DNA of 64,000 nucleotides, from NCBI RefSeq assembly GCF_041146395.1, contig NW_027182880.1, positions 62,001 through 126,000 of the forward strand. Reading direction: 5' to 3'. How positions within the stretch are numbered: the stretch's first letter is position 1; the number at the start of each line of letters is the position of its first letter. Of this stretch, positions 11,994-27,600 are shown piece after piece. This DNA is from Eulemur rufifrons (taxonomy: Eukaryota; Chordata; Mammalia; Primates; Lemuridae). The notes below the pieces were generated by a model. The model was not told the origin of the DNA. It saw only the letters and a list, made by a program, of their open reading frames with translations, and searched no databases. The position numbers were made by a program, and so were the translations under genes.

Positions 11994-14900
11994 TTATGGT
12001 GAAACGCTGAACACCTGCAAATAATTTTCAACGTAGTGGTTAATTGAAAAGCTCTGCGGCATACTTCTTGGAACAAGCCAGTTACCTGTTCCCACGCAAA
12101 GAGGAGTATATAGAACCATGGTGGATTTCCAGCTGATGAAGTAAAGGATTATTAAAGGAACGGGATGACCATGGGGATCATCGTTAATTCTCTGAAACAG
12201 AATCCGCCCTTTTCTCCTGCCAAACACATGCCCATTTCTCCTCTCTGGTTATAATAAAAACTAACCAGCGAACTGACAGAGGGCCTGACCCCCCCATCCA
12301 CATCGACCACACAAAAAAAAAACCATACCCTCCAGCTACTTATTATAATGCTAACTTGCAAAGTTTCCCTGCATTTTAAAAAATGCAAAAATGGTGGTGG
12401 GATGATACTTAGAAGAATGGCTTCTTGTCTGTCTCCACTAACAAAAATAGGCAACACCAATTCAGCTACTCCTCAGCATAGTTATGTCCGTCGCAGCCTT
12501 CTTGGGTTTCAGGAGGCACATACAAACGTTATCAAAATTATGGTGAAACGCTGAAAACCTGCAAATAATTTTCAACGTACTGGTTAATTTGAAAACTCTC
12601 CAGCATACTTCTTGGAACAAGCCAGGTACCTGTGCCCACGCATAGAGGAGTATATAGAAACATGGTGGAATCCCAGCTGATGAAGCAAAGGATTCTTAAA
12701 GGAATGAGATGACCATGCGGAACCTATTTAATTCTCTGAAACAGAATAAGCACTTTTCCCCTGCCAAGCACATGCCCACTACTCTTCTCTGGGGATAATA
12801 AAAACAAACCAGCGATCTGACAAAGGGCCTGAACACCCATCCTGACTGACCCCACAAAAAAAAAAGTACCCTCCAGCTACTAATTATAATGCCAATTTGC
12901 AAAATTTCCCTGCATTTTTAAACAATGGAGAAATGATGGTGGGATGATACTTAGAAGAATGGCTTCTTGTCAGTCTCCACTGACAAAAATAGGCAACACC
13001 AAGTCAGCTACGCCTCAGCATAGTTATGTCCGTAGCAGCCATATTTGGTTTCAGTAGGCACTACACACGTTATCACAATTATGGTGAAACGCTGAAAACC
13101 TGCAAAGGATTTTCAACATACTGGTTAATTGAAAAGCTCTGAGGCATACTTCTTGGAACAAGCCAGTTTCCTGTGCCCACGCATAGAGAAGTATATAGAA
13201 CCATGGTGGATTCCCAGCTCATGAAGCAAAGGATTCTTAAAGGAACGGGATTACCATGCGGATCCTGTTTAATTCTCTGAAACAGATCCGCAGTTTTCAC
13301 CTGCCATACTAATACCCACTTCTCCTCTCTGGGGATAATAAAAACAAACCAGCGAATTGAAAGACGGCCTGACCAACACATCCACACCGACCCCACAAGA
13401 AAAAAAAAAAAAAACACCGTAGCCTCCAGCTACTAATTACAATGCTAACTTGCAAAATTTTCCTGCATTTTTAAACAATGGAAAAATGATGGTGAGATGA
13501 TACTTAGAAGAATGGATTCTTGTCAGTCTCCACTAACAAAAATAGGCAAAACCAAGTCAGCTACGCCTCAGCATCGTTATGTTCGTGGCAGCCATCTTGG
13601 GTTTCAGGAGGCACAAACAAACGTTATCACAATTATGGTGAAACGCTGAACACCTGCAAATAATTTTCAACGTAGTGGTTAATTGAAAAGCTCTGCGGCA
13701 TACTTCTTGGAACAAGCCTGTTACCTGTTCCCAAGCAAAGAGGAGTATATAGAACCATGGTGGATTTCCAGCTGATGAAGTAAAGGATTATTAAAGGAAC
13801 GGGATGACCATGGGGATCATCCTTAATTCTCTGAAACAGAATCCGCCCTTTTCACCTGCCAAACACATGCCCACTTCTCCTCTCTGGGGATAATAAAAAC
13901 TAACCAGCGAACTGACAGAGGGCCTGACCCCCCCATCCACATCTCCCACACACACACAAAAAAAACCGTACCCTCCAGCTACTAATTATAATGCTAACTT
14001 GCAAAATTTCCCAGCATTTTAAAACAATGGAAAAAGGGTGGTGGGATGATACTTAGAATAATGGCTTCTTCTCTGTCTCCACTAACAAAAATAGGCAACA
14101 CCAAGTCAGCTACTCCTCAGCATAGTTATGTCCGTCGCAGCCTTCTTGGGTTTCAGGAGGCACATACAAACGTTATCAAAATTATGGTGAAACGCTGAAA
14201 ACCTGCAAATAATTTTCAACGTACTGGTTAATTTGAAAACTCTCCAGCATACTTCTTGGAACAAGCTGGGTACCTGTGCCCATGCATAGAGGAATATATA
14301 GAAACATGGTGGAATCCCAGCTGATGAAGCAAAGGATTCTTAAAAGAATGAGATGACCATGCGGATCCTGTTTAATTCTCTGAAACAGAATCCGCACTTT
14401 TCACCTGCCAAACACATGCCCACTACTCTTCTCTGGGGATAATAAAAACAAACCAGCGATCTGACAGAGGGCCTGAACACCCATCCTGACCAACCGCACA
14501 AAAAAAAAAAGTACCCTCCAGCTACTAATTATAATGCCAATTTGCAAAATTTCCCTGCATTTTTAAACAATGGAGAAATGATGGTGGGATGATACTTAGA
14601 AGAATGGCTTCTTGTCAGTCTCCACTAACAAAAATAGGCAACACCAAGTCAGCTACGCCTCAGCATAGTTATGTCCGTAGCAGCCATATTTGGTTTCAGT
14701 AGGCATATACACACGTTATCACAATTATGGTGAAACGCTGAAAACCTGCAAAGGATTTTCAACATACTGGTTAATTGAAAAGCTCTGAGGCATACTTCTT
14801 GGAACAAGCCAGTTTCCTGTGCCCACGCATAGAGAAGTATATAGAACCATGGTGGATTCCCAGCTCATGAAGCAAAGGATTCTTAAAGGAACAGGATTAC

Positions 14901-15270
14901 CATGCGGATCCTGTTTAATTCTCTGAAACAGATCCGCAGTTTTCACCTGCCATACTAATACCCACTTCTCCTCTCTGGGGATAATAAAAACAAACCAGCG
15001 AACTGACAGAGGGCCTGACCAACACATCCACACCGACCCCACAGGAAAAAAAAAAAAAAAAAAACACCGTAGCCTCCAGCTACTAATTATAATGCTAACC
15101 TGCAAAATTTTCCTGCATTTTTAAACAATGGAAAAATGATGGTGAGATGATACTTAGAAGAATGGCTTCTTGTCAGTCTCCACTAACAAAAATAGGCAAC
15201 ACCAAGTCAGCTACTCCTCAGCATAGTTATGTCCGTCGCAGCCTTCCTGGGTTTCAGGAGGCACAAACAA
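11994..15270. repeat. Six-monomer block A-B-C-A-B-C (copy 2 of 4)
   Basis: It matches the 7076 block at a shift of 4918 bp, drifting by one base after 13.4 kb because a C-family A-tract is one base longer. Private changes in this copy include CATGCATAGAGGAATATA near 14281. Confidence 0.85.
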
Positions 15271-16458
15271 ACGTTATCACAATTATGGTGAAACGCTGAA
15301 CACCTGCAAATAATATTCAACGTACTGGTTAATTGAAAAGCTCTGCGGCATACTTCTTGGAACAAGCCAGTTACCTGTTCCCACGCAAAGAGGAGTATAT
15401 AGAGCCATGGTGGATTTCCAGCTGATGAAGTAAAGGATTATTAAAGGAACGGGATGACCATGGGGATCATCGTTAATTCTCTGAAACAGAATCCGCCCTT
15501 TTCACCTGCCAAACACATGCCCACTTCTCCTCTCTGGGGATAATAAAAACTAACCAGCGAACTGACAGAGGGCCTGACCCCCCCATCCTCATCGACCACA
15601 CAAAAAAAAAACCGTACCTTCCAGCTACTAATTATAATGCTAACTTGCAAAATTTCCCTGCATTTTAAAACAATGGAAAAATGGTGGTGGGTTGATACTT
15701 AGAAGAATGGCTTCTTGTCTGTCTCCACTAACAAAAATAGGCAACACCAAGTCATCTACTCCTCAGCATAGTTATGTCCGTCGCGGACTTCTTGGGTTTC
15801 AGGAGGCACATACAAACGTTATCAAAATTATGGTGAAACGCTGAAAAACTGCAAATAATTTTCAACGTACTGGTTAATTTGAAAACTCTCCAGCATACTT
15901 CTTGGAACAAGCCAGGTACCTGTGCCCACGCATAGAGGAGTATATAGAAACATGGTGGAATCCCAGCTGATGAAGCAAATGATTCTTTAAGGAATGAGAT
16001 GACCATGCGGATCCTGTTTAATTCTCTGAAACAGAATCCGCACTTTTCACCTGCCAAACACATGCCCACTTCTCCTCTCTGGGGATAATATAAACAAACC
16101 AGTGAATTGACTGATGGCCTGACCAACCCATTCACACCGACCCCACAGGAAAAAAAAAAAAAAAAAAAACACCGTAGCCTCCAGCTACTAATTATAATGC
16201 TAACTTGCAAAATTTTCCTGCATTTTTAAACAATGGAGAAATGATGGTGAGATGATACTTAGAAGAATGGATTCTTGTCAGTCTCCACTAACAAAAATAG
16301 GCAAAACCAAGTCAGCTACGCCTCAGCATCGTTATGTTCGTGGCAGCCATCTTGGGTTTCAGGAGGCACATAGACACGTTATCACAATTATGGTGAAACG
16401 CTGAAAACCTGCAAAGGATTTTCAACATACTGGTTAATTGAAAAGCTCTGAGGCATAC

Positions 16459-18020
16459 TTCTTGGAACAAGCCAGTTTCCTGTGCCCACGCATAGAGAAG
16501 TATATAGAACCATGGTGGATTCCCAGCTCATGAAGCAAATGATTCTTAAAGGAACGGTATTACCATGTGGATTCTGTTTAATTCTCTGAAACAGACCCGC
16601 AGTTTTCACCTGCCATACTAATACCCACTTCTCCTCTCTGGGGATAATAAAAACAAACCAGCGAACTGACAGAGGGCCTGACCAAAACATCCACACCGAC
16701 CCGACAGGAAAAAAAAAAAAAACACCGTAGCCTCCAGCTACTAATTATAATGCTAACTTGCAAAATTTCCCTGCATTTTAAAACAATGCAAAAATGGTGG
16801 TGGGATGATACTTAGAAGAATGGCTTCTTGTCTGTCTCCACTAACAAAAATAGGCAACACCAAGTCAGCTACTCCTCAGGATAGTTATCTCCGTCGCAGC
16901 CTTCTTGGGTTTCAGGAGGCACATACAAAAGTTATCACAATTATGGTGAAACGCTGAACACCTGCAAATAATTTTCAACGTAGTGGTTAATTGAAAAGCT
17001 CTGCGGCATACTTCTTGGAACAAGCCAGTTACCTGTTCCCACGCAAAGAGGAGTATATAGAACCATGGTGGATTCCCAGCTCATGAAGCAAAGAATTCTT
17101 AAAGGAACGGGATTACCATGCGGATCCTGTTTAATTCTCTGAAACAGATCCGCAGTTTTCACCTGCCATACTAATACTCACTTCTCCTCTCTGGGGATAA
17201 TAAAAACAAACCAGCGAACTGACAGAGGGCCTGACCAACACATCCACACCGACAACACAGGAAAAAAAAAAAAACACCGCAGCCTCCAGCTACTAATTAT
17301 AATGCTAACTTGCAAAATTTTCCTGCATTTTTAAACAATGGAAAAATGATGGTGAGATGATACTTAGAAGAATGGATTCTTGTCAGTCTCCACTAGCAAA
17401 AATAGGCAAAACCAAGTCAGCTACGCCTCAGCATCGTTATGTTCGTGGCAGCCATCTTGGGTTTCAGGAGGCACAAACAAACGTTATCACAATTAGGGTG
17501 AAACGCTGAACACCTGCAAATAATTTTCAACGTAGTGGTTAATTGAAAAGCTCTGCGGCATACTTCTTGGAACAAGCCATTTACCTGTTCCCACGCAAAG
17601 AGGAGTATATAGAACCATGGTGGATTTCCAGCTGATGAAGTAAAGGATTATTAAAGGAACGGGATGACCATGGGGATCATCGTTAATTCTCTGAAACAGA
17701 ATCCGCCCTTTTCACCTGCCAAACACATGCCCACTTCTCCTCTCTGGGGATAAAAAAACTAACCAGCGAACTGACAGAGGGCCTGACCCCCCCATCCACA
17801 TCGCCCACACACAAAAAAAACCGTACCCTCCAGCTACTAATTATAATGCTCACTTGCAAAATTTCCCTCCATTTTAAAACAATGGAAAAATGGTGGTGGG
17901 ATGATACTTACAAGAATGGCTTCTTGTCAGTCTCCACTAACAAAAATAGGCAACACCAAGTCAGCTACTCCTCAGCATAGTTATGTCCGTCACAGCCTTC
18001 TTGGGTTTCAGGAGGCACAA
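16459..18020. repeat. Block C-hybrid-A, partner of 4938-6500, 29084-30350 and 32379-33480
   Basis: Shift 11521 bp from 4938/5491/6043 and 12625 bp to 29084/29637/30189. Shared private words are ACGGTATTACCATGTGG, CAGACCCGCAG, CCAAAACATCC and CCCGACAGG in C, GGATAGTTATCTCC before the hybrid, and AATTAGGGTGAAACG after it. Confidence 0.8.
17012..17563. repeat. Hybrid monomer A-to-C (copy 2)
   Basis: Same recombinant as at 5491, 11521 bp away, with the same private variants. The flanking C monomer (16459) and A monomer (17564) also match their counterparts at 4938 and 6043, so a multi-monomer block was copied. Confidence 0.8.
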
Positions 18021-20308
18021 ACAAACCTTATCACAATTATGGTGAAATGCTGAACACCTGCAAATAATTTTCAACGTAGTGGTTAATTGAAAAGCTCTGC
18101 GGCATACTTCTTGGAACAAGCCAGTTACCTGTTCCCACGCAAAGAGGAGTATATAGAACCATGGTGGATTTCCAGCTGATGAAGTAAAGGATTATGAAAG
18201 GAACGGGATGACCATGGGGATCATCGTTAATTCTCTGAAACAGAATCCGCCCTTTTCTCCTGCCAAACACATGCCCACTTCTCCTCTCTGGTTATAATAA
18301 AAACTAACCAGCGAACTGACAGAGGGCCTGACCCCCCCATCCACATCGACCACACACAAAAAAAAACCCTACCCTCCAGCTACTAATTATAATGCTAACT
18401 TGCAAAATTTCCCTGCATTTTAAAACAATGGAAAAATGGTGGTGGGATGATACTTAGAAGAATGGCTTCTTGTCTGTCTCCACTAACAAAAATAGGCAAC
18501 ACCAAGTCAGCTTCTCCTCAGCATAGTTATGTCCGTCGCAGCCTTCTTGGGTTTCAGGAGGCACATACAAACGTTATCAAAATTATGGTGAAACGCTGAA
18601 AACCTGCAAATAATTTTCAACGTACTGGTTAATTTGAAAACTCTCCAGCATACTTCTTGGAACAAGCCAGGTACCTGTGCCCACGCATAGAGGAGTATAT
18701 AGAAACATGGTGGAATCCCAGCTGATGAAGCAAAGGATTCTTAAAGGAATGAGATGACCATGCGGATCCTGTTTAATTCTCTGAAACAGAATCCGCACTT
18801 TTCACCTGCCAAATATATGCCCACTTCTCCTCTCTGGGGATAATAAAAACAAACCAGTGAATTGACAGATGGCCTGATCAACACATCCACTCCGACCCCA
18901 CAGGAAAAAAAAAAAAAAAACATAGCCTCCAGCTACTAATTATAATGCTAACTTGCAAAATTATCCTGCATTTTTAAACAATGGAAAAATGATGGTGAGA
19001 TGATACTTAGAAGAATGGATTCTTGTCAGTCTCCAGTAACAAAAATAGGCAAAACCAAGTCAGCTACGCCTCAGCATAGTTATGTTCGTGGCAGCCATCT
19101 TGGGTTTCAGGAGGCACAAACAAACGTTATCACAATTATGGTGAAACGCTGAAAACCTGCAAATAATTTTCAACGTACTGGTTAATTTGAAAACTCTCCA
19201 GCATACTTCTTGGAACAAGCCAGGTACCTGTGCCCACGCATAGAGGAGTATATAGAAACATGGTGGAATCCCAGCTGATGAAGCAAAGGATTCTTAAAGG
19301 AATGAGATGACCATGCGGATCCTGTTTAATTCTCTGAAACAGAATCCGCACTTTTCACCTGCCAAACACATGCCCACGACTCTTCTCTGGGGATAATAAA
19401 AACAAACCAGCGATCTGACAGAGGGCCTCAACACCCATCCTGACCGACCCCACAAAAAAAAAAAGTACCCTCCAGCTACTAATTATAATGCCAATTTGCA
19501 AAATTTCCCTGCATTTTTAAACAATGGAGAAATGATGGTGGGATGATACTTAGAAGAATGGCTTCTTGTCAGTCTCCACTGACAAAAATAGGCAACACCA
19601 AGTCAGCTACGCCTCAGCATAGTTATGTCCGTAGCAGCCATATTTGGTTTCAGTAGGCACATACACACGTTATCACAATTATGGTGAAACACTGAAAACC
19701 TGCAAAGGATTTTCAACATACTGGTTAATTGAAAAGCTCTGAGGCATACTTCTTGGAACAAGCCCGTTTCCTGTGCCCACGCATAGAGAAGTATATAGAA
19801 CCATGGTGGATTCCCAGCTCATGAAGCAAAGGATTCTTAAAGGAACGGGATTACCATGAGGATCCTGTTTAATTCTCTGAAACAGATCCGCAGTTTTCAC
19901 CTGCCATACTAATACCCACTTCTCCTCTCTGGGGATAATAAAAACAAACCAGCGAACTGACAGAGAGCCTGACCAACACATCCACACCGACCGCACAGGA
20001 AAAAAAAAAAAAAAAAAAACACCGTAGCCTCCAGCTAGTAATTATAATGCTAACTTGCCAAATTTTCCTGCATTTTTAAACAATGGAAAAAGGATGGTGA
20101 GATGATACTTAGAAGAATGGATTCTTGTCAGTCACCACTAACAAAAATAGGCAAATCCAAGTCAGCTACGCCTCAGCATAGTTATCTTTGTGGCAGCCTT
20201 CTTGGGTTTCAGGCGGCACAAACAAACGTTATCACAATTATGGTGAAACGCTGAACACCTGCAAATAATTTTCAACGTAGTGGTTAATTGAAAAGCTCTG
20301 CGGCATAC

Positions 20309-23300
20309 TTCTTGGAACAAGCCAGTTAAATGTTCCCACTCAAAGAGGAGTATATAGAACCATGGTGGATTTCCAGCTGATGAAGTAAAGGATTATTAAA
20401 GGAACGGGATGACCATGGGGATCATCGTTAATTCTCTGAAACAGAATCCGCCCTTTTCTCCTGCCAAACACATGCCCATTTCTCCTCTCTGGTTATAATA
20501 AAAACTAACCAGCGAACTGACAGAGGGCCTGACCCCCCCATCCACATCGACCACACAAAAAAAAAACCATACCCTCCAGCTACTTATTATAATGCTAACT
20601 TGCAAAGTTTCCCTGCATTTTAAAAAATGCAAAAATGGTGGTGGGATGATACTTAGAAGAATGGCTTCTTGTCTGTCTCCACTAACAAAAATAGGCAACA
20701 CCAATTCAGCTACTCCTCAGCATAGTTATGTCCGTCGCAGCCTTCTTGGGTTTCAGGAGGCACATACAAACGTTATCAAAATTATGGTGAAACGCTGAAA
20801 ACCTGCAAATAATTTTCAACGTACTGGTTAATTTGAAAACTCTCCAGCATACTTCTTGGAACAAGCCAGGTACCTGTGCCCACGCATAGAGGAGTATATA
20901 GAAACATGGTGGAATCCCAGCTGATGAAGCAAAGGATTCTTAAAGGAATGAGATGACCATGCGGAACCTATTTAATTCTCTGAAACAGAATAAGCACTTT
21001 TCCCCTGCCAAGCACATGCCCACTACTCTTCTCTGGGGATAATAAAAACAAACCAGCGATCTGACAAAGGGCCTGAACACCCATCCTGACTGACCCCACA
21101 AAAAAAAAAGTACCCTCCAGCTACTAATTATAATGCCAATTTGCAAAATTTCCCTGCATTTTTAAACAATGGAGAAATGATGGTGGGATGATACTTAGAA
21201 GAATGGCTTCTTGTCAGTCTCCACTGACAAAAATAGGCAACACCAAGTCAGCTACGCCTCAGCATAGTTATGTCCGTAGCAGCCATATTTGGTTTCAGTA
21301 GGCACTACACACGTTATCACAATTATGGTGAAACGCTGAAAACCTGCAAAGGATTTTCAACATACTGGTTAATTGAAAAGCTCTGAGGCATACTTCTTGG
21401 AACAAGCCAGTTTCCTGTGCCCACGCATAGAGAAGTATATAGAACCATGGTGGATTCCCAGCTCATGAAGCAAAGGATTCTTAAAGGAACGGGATTACCA
21501 TGCGGATCCTGTTTAATTCTCTGAAACAGATCCGCAGTTTTCACCTGCCATACTAATACCCACTTCTCCTCTCTGGGGATAATAAAAACAAACCAGCGAA
21601 TTGAAAGACGGCCTGACCAACACATCCACACCGACACCACAAGAAAAAAAAAAAAAACACCGTAGCCTCCAGCTACTAATTACAATGCTAACTTGCAAAA
21701 TTTTCCTGCATTTTTAAACAATGGAAAAATGATGGTGAGATGATACTTAGAAGAATGGATTCTTGTCAGTCTCCACTAACAAAAATAGGCAAAACCAAGT
21801 CAGCTACGCCTCAGCATCGTTATGTTCGTGGCAGCCATCTTGGGTTTCAGGAGGCACAAACAAACGTTATCACAATTATGGTGAAACGCTGAACACCTGC
21901 AAATAATTTTCAACGTAGTGGTTAATTGAAAAGCTCTGCGGCATACTTCTTGGAACAAGCCTGTTACCTGTTCCCAAGCAAAGAGGAGTATATAGAACCA
22001 TGGTGGATTTCCAGCTGATGAAGTAAAGGATTATTAAAGGAACGGGATGACCATGGGGATCATCCTTAATTCTCTGAAACAGAATCCGCCCTTTTCACCT
22101 GCCAAACACATGCCCACTTCTCCTCTCTGGGGATAATAAAAACTAACCAGCGAACTGACAGAGGGCCTGACCCCCCCATCCACATCTCCCACACACAAAC
22201 AAAAAAAACCGTACCCTCCAGCTACTAATTATAATGCTAACTTGCAAAATTTCCCAGCATTTTAAAACAATGGAAAAAGGGTGGTGGGATGATACTTAGA
22301 ATAATGGCTTCTTCTCTGTCTCCACTAACAAAAATAGGCAACACCAAGTCAGCTACTCCTCAGCATAGTTATGTCCGTCGCAGCCTTCTTGGGTTTCAGG
22401 AGGCACATACAAACGTTATCAAAATTATGGTGAAACGCTGAAAACCTGCAAATAATTTTCAACGTACTGGTTAATTTGAAAACTCTCCAGCATACTTCTT
22501 GGAACAAGCTGGGTACCTGTGCCCACGCATAGAGGAGTATATAGAAACATGGTGGAATCCCAGCTGATGAAGCAAAGGATTCTTAAAAGAATGAGATGAC
22601 CATGCGGATCCTGTTTAATTCTCTGAAACAGAATCCGCACTTTTCACCTGCCAAACACATGCCCACTACTCTTCTCTGGGGATAATAAAAACAAACCAGC
22701 GATCTGACAGAGGGCCTGAACACCCATCCTGACCAACCGCACAAAAAAAAAAAGTACCCTCCAGCTACTAATTATAATGCCAATTTGCAAAATTTCCCTG
22801 CATTTTTAAACAATGGAGAAATGATGGTGGGATGATACTTAGAAGAATGGCTTCTTGTCAGTCTCCACTAACAAAAATAGGCAACACCAAGTCAGCTACG
22901 CCTCAGCATAGTTATGTCCGTAGCAGCCATATTTGGTTTCAGTAGGCACATACACACGTTATCACAATTATGGTGAAACGCTGAAAACCTGCAAAGGATT
23001 TTCAACATACTGGTTAATTGAAAAGCTCTGAGGCATACTTCTTGGAACAAGCCAGTTTCCTGTGCCCACGCATAGAGAAGTATATAGAACCATGGTGGAT
23101 TCCCAGCTCATGAAGCAAAGGATTCTTAAAGGAACAGGATTACCATGCGGATCCTGTTTAATTCTCTGAAACAGATCCGCAGTTTTCACCTGTCATACTA
23201 ATACCCACTTCTCGTCTCTGGGGATAATAAAAACAAACCAGCGAACTGACAGAGGGCCTGACCAATACATCCACACCGACCCCACAGGAAAAAAAAAAGA

Positions 23301-24695
23301 AAACACCGTAGCCTCCAGCTAGTAATTATAATGATAACTTGCAAAATTTCCCTGCATTTTAAAACAATGGAAAAATGGTGGTGGGATGATACTTAGAAGA
23401 ATGGCTTCTTGTCAGTCTCCACTAACAAAAATAGGCAACACCAAGTCAGCTACTCCTCAGCATAGTTATGTCCGTCGCAGCCTTCCTGGGTTTCAGGAGG
23501 CACAAACAAACGTTATCACAATTATGGTGAAACGCTGAACACCTGCAAATAATATTCAACGTACTGGTTAATTGAAAAGCTCTGCGGCATACTTCTTGGA
23601 ACAAGCCAGTTACCTGTTCCCACGCAAAGAGGAGTATATAGAACCATGGTGGATTTCCAGCTGATGAAGTAAAGGATTATTAAAGGAACGGGATGACCAT
23701 GGGGATCATCGTTAGTTCTCTGAAACAGAATCCGCCCTTTTCACCTGCCAAACACATGCCCACTTCTCCTCTCTGGGGATAATAAAAACTAACCAGCGAA
23801 CTGACAGAGGGCCTGACCCCCCCATCCTCATCGACCACACAAAAAAAAAACCGTACCTTCCAGCTACTAATTATAATGCTAACTTGCAAAATTTCCCTGC
23901 ATTTTAAAACAATGGAAAAATGGTGGTGGGTTGATACTTAGAAGAATGGCTTCTTGTCTGTCTCCACTAACAAAAATAGGCAACACCAAGTCATCTACTC
24001 CTCAGCATAGTTATGTTCTTCGCAGATTTCTTGGGTTTCAGGAGGCATATACAAACGTTATCAAAATTATGGTGAAACGCTGAAAAACTGCAAATAATTT
24101 TCAACGTACTGGTTAATTTGAAAACTCTCCAGCATACTTCTTGGAACAAGCCAGGTACCTGTGACCACGCATAGAGGAGTATATAGAAACATGGTGGAAT
24201 CCCAGCTGATGAAGCAAATGATTCTTAAAGGAATGAGATGACCATGGGGATCCTGTTTAATTCTCTGAAACAGAATCCGCACTTTTCACCTGCCAAACAC
24301 ATGCCCACTTCTCCTCTCTGGGGATAATATAAACAAACCAGTGAATTGACTGATGGCCTGACCAACCCATTCACACCGACCCCACAGGAAAAAAAAAAAA
24401 AAAAAACACCGTAGCCTCCAGCTAGTAATTATAATGCTAACTTGCAAAATTTTCCTGCATTTTTAAACAATGGAAAAAGGATGGTGTGATGATACTTAGA
24501 AGAATGGATTCTTGTCAGTCACCGCTAACAAAAATAGGCAAATCCAAGTCAGCTACGCCTCAGCATAGTTATCTTTGTGGCAGCCTTCTTGGGTTTCAGG
24601 CGGCACAAACAAACGTTATCACAATTATGGTGAAACGCTGAACACCTGCAAATAATTTTCAACGTAGTGGTTAATTGAAAAGCTCTGCGGCATAC
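20309..24695. repeat. Eight-monomer higher-order unit, copy 1 (4387 bp)
   Basis: The monomer order A-B-C-A-B-C-A-B is repeated immediately afterwards with every anchor shifted by exactly 4387 bp. Diagnostic shared oddities are the interrupted A-tract AAAAAGAAAACACCG near 23290, CACTTCTCGTCTCTGG near 23208, and CACCTGTCATACTAATA near 23187. The first six monomers are copies of the 7076 block. Confidence 0.9.
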
Positions 24696-27600
24696 TTCTT
24701 GGAACAAGCCAGTTACCTGTTCCGACTCAAAGAGGAGTATATAGAACCATGGTGGATTTCCAGCTGATGAAGTAAAGGATTATTAAAGGAACGGGATGAC
24801 CATGGGGATCATCGTTAATTCTCTGAAACAGAATCCGCCCTTTTCTCCTGCCAAACACATGCCCATTTCTCCTCTCTGGTTATAATAAAAACTAACCAGC
24901 GAACTGACAGAGGGCCTGACCCCCCCATCCACATCGACCACACAAAAAAAAAACCATACCCTCCAGCTACTTATTATAATGCTAACTTGCAAAGTTTCCC
25001 TGCATTTTAAAAAATGCAAAAATGGTGGTGGGATGATACTTAGAAGAATGGCTTCTTGTCTGTCTCCACTAACAAAAATAGGCAACACCAATTCAGCTAC
25101 TCCTCAGCATAGTTATGTCCGTCGCAGCCTTCTTGGGTTTCAGGAGGCACATACAAACGTTATCAAAATTATGGTGAAACGCTGAAAACCTGCAAATAAT
25201 TTTCAACGTACTGGTTAATTTGAAAACTCTCCAGCATACTTCTTGGAACAAGCCAGGTACCTGTGCCCACGCATAGAGGAGTATATAGAAACATGGTGGA
25301 ATCCCAGCTGATGAAGCAAAGGATTCTTAAAGGAATGAGATGACCATGCGGAACCTATTTAATTCTCTGAAACAGAATAAGCACTTTTCCCCTGCCAAGC
25401 ACATGCCCACTACTCTTCTCTGGGGATAATAAAAACAAACCAGCGATCTGACAAAGGGCCTGAACACCCATCCTGACTGACCCCACAAAAAAAAAAGTAC
25501 CCTCCAGCTACTAATTATAATGCCAATTTGCAAAATTTCCCTGCATTTTTAAACAATGGAGAAATGATGGTGGGATGATACTTAGAAGAATGGCTTCTTG
25601 TCAGTCTCCACTGACAAAAATAGGCAACACCAAGTCAGCTACGCCTCAGCATAGTTATGTCCGTAGCAGCCATATTTGGTTTCAGTAGGCACTACACACG
25701 TTATCACAATTATGGTGAAACGCTGAAAACCTGCAAAGGATTTTCAACATACTGGTTAATTGAAAAGCTCTGAGGCATACTTCTTGGAACAAGCCAGTTT
25801 CCTGTGCCCACGCATAGAGAAGTATATAGAACCATGGTGGATTCCCAGCTCATGAAGCAAAGGATTCTTAAAGGAACGGGATTACCATGCGGATCCTGTT
25901 TAATTCTCTGAAACAGATCCGCAGTTTTCACCTGCCATACTAATACCCACTTCTCCTCTCTGGGGATAATAAAAACAAACCAGCGAATTGAAAGACGGCC
26001 TGACCAACACATCCACACCGACACCACAAGAAAAAAAAAAAAAACACCGTAGCCTCCAGCTACTAATTACAATGCTAACTTGCAAAATTTTCCTGCATTT
26101 TTAAACAATGGAAAAATGATGGTGAGATGATACTTAGAAGAATGGATTCTTGTCAGTCTCCACTAACAAAAATAGGCAAAACCAAGTCAGCTACGCCTCA
26201 GCATCGTTATGTTCGTGGCAGCCATCTTGGGTTTCAGGAGGCACAAACAAACGTTATCACAATTATGGTGAAACGCTGAACACCTGCAAATAATTTTCAA
26301 CGTAGTGGTTAATTGAAAAGCTCTGCGGCATACTTCTTGGAACAAGCCTGTTACCTGTTCCCAAGCAAAGAGGAGTATATAGAACCATGGTGGATTTCCA
26401 GCTGATGAAGTAAAGGATTATTAAAGGAACGGGATGACCATGGGGATCATCCTTAATTCTCTGAAACAGAATCCGCCCTTTTCACCTGCCAAACACATGC
26501 CCACTTCTCCTCTCTGGGGATAATAAAAACTAACCAGCGAACTGACAGAGGGCCTGACCCCCCCATCCACATCTCCCACACACAAACAAAAAAAACCGTA
26601 CCCTCCAGCTACTAATTATAATGCTAACTTGCAAAATTTCCCAGCATTTTAAAACAATGGAAAAAGGGTGGTGGGATGATACTTAGAATAATGGCTTCTT
26701 CTCTGTCTCCACTAACAAAAATAGGCAACACCAAGTCAGCTACTCCTCAGCATAGTTATGTCCATCGCAGCCTTCTTGGGTTTCAGGAGGCACATACAAA
26801 CGTTATCAAAATTATGGTGAAACGCTGAAAACCTGCAAATAATTTTCAACGTACTGGTTAATTTGAAAACTCTCCAGCATACTTCTTGGAACAAGCTGGG
26901 TACCTGTGCCCACGCATAGAGGAGTATATAGAAACATGGTGGAATCCCAGCTGATGAAGTAAAGGATTCTTAAAAGAATGAGATGACCATGCGGATCCTG
27001 TTTAATTCTCTGAAACAGAATCCGCACTTTTCACCTGCCAAACACATGCCCACTACTCTTCTCTGGGGATAATAAAAACAAAGAAGCGATCTGACAGAGG
27101 GCCTGAACACCCATCCTGACCAACCGCACAAAAAAAAAAAGTACCCTCCAGCTACTAATTATAATGCCAATTTGCAAAATTTCCCTGCATTTTTAAACAA
27201 TGGAGAAATGATGGTGGGATGATACTTAGAAGAATGGCTTCTTGTCAGTCTCCACTAACAAAAATAGGCAACACCAAGTCAGCTACGCCTCAGCATAGTT
27301 ATGTCCGTAGCAGCCATATTTGGTTTCAGTAGGCACATACACACGTTATCACAATTATGGTGAAACGCTGAAAACCTGCAAAGGATTTTCAACCTACTGG
27401 TTAATTGAAAAGCTCTGAGGCATACTTCTTGGAACAAGCCAGTTTCCTGTGCCCACGCATAGAGAAGTATATAGAACCATGGTGGATTCCCAGCTCATGA
27501 AGCAAAGGATTCTTAAAGGAACAGGATTACCATGCGGATCCTGTTTAATTCTCTGAAACAGATCCGCAGTTTTCACCTGTCATACTAATACCCACTTCTC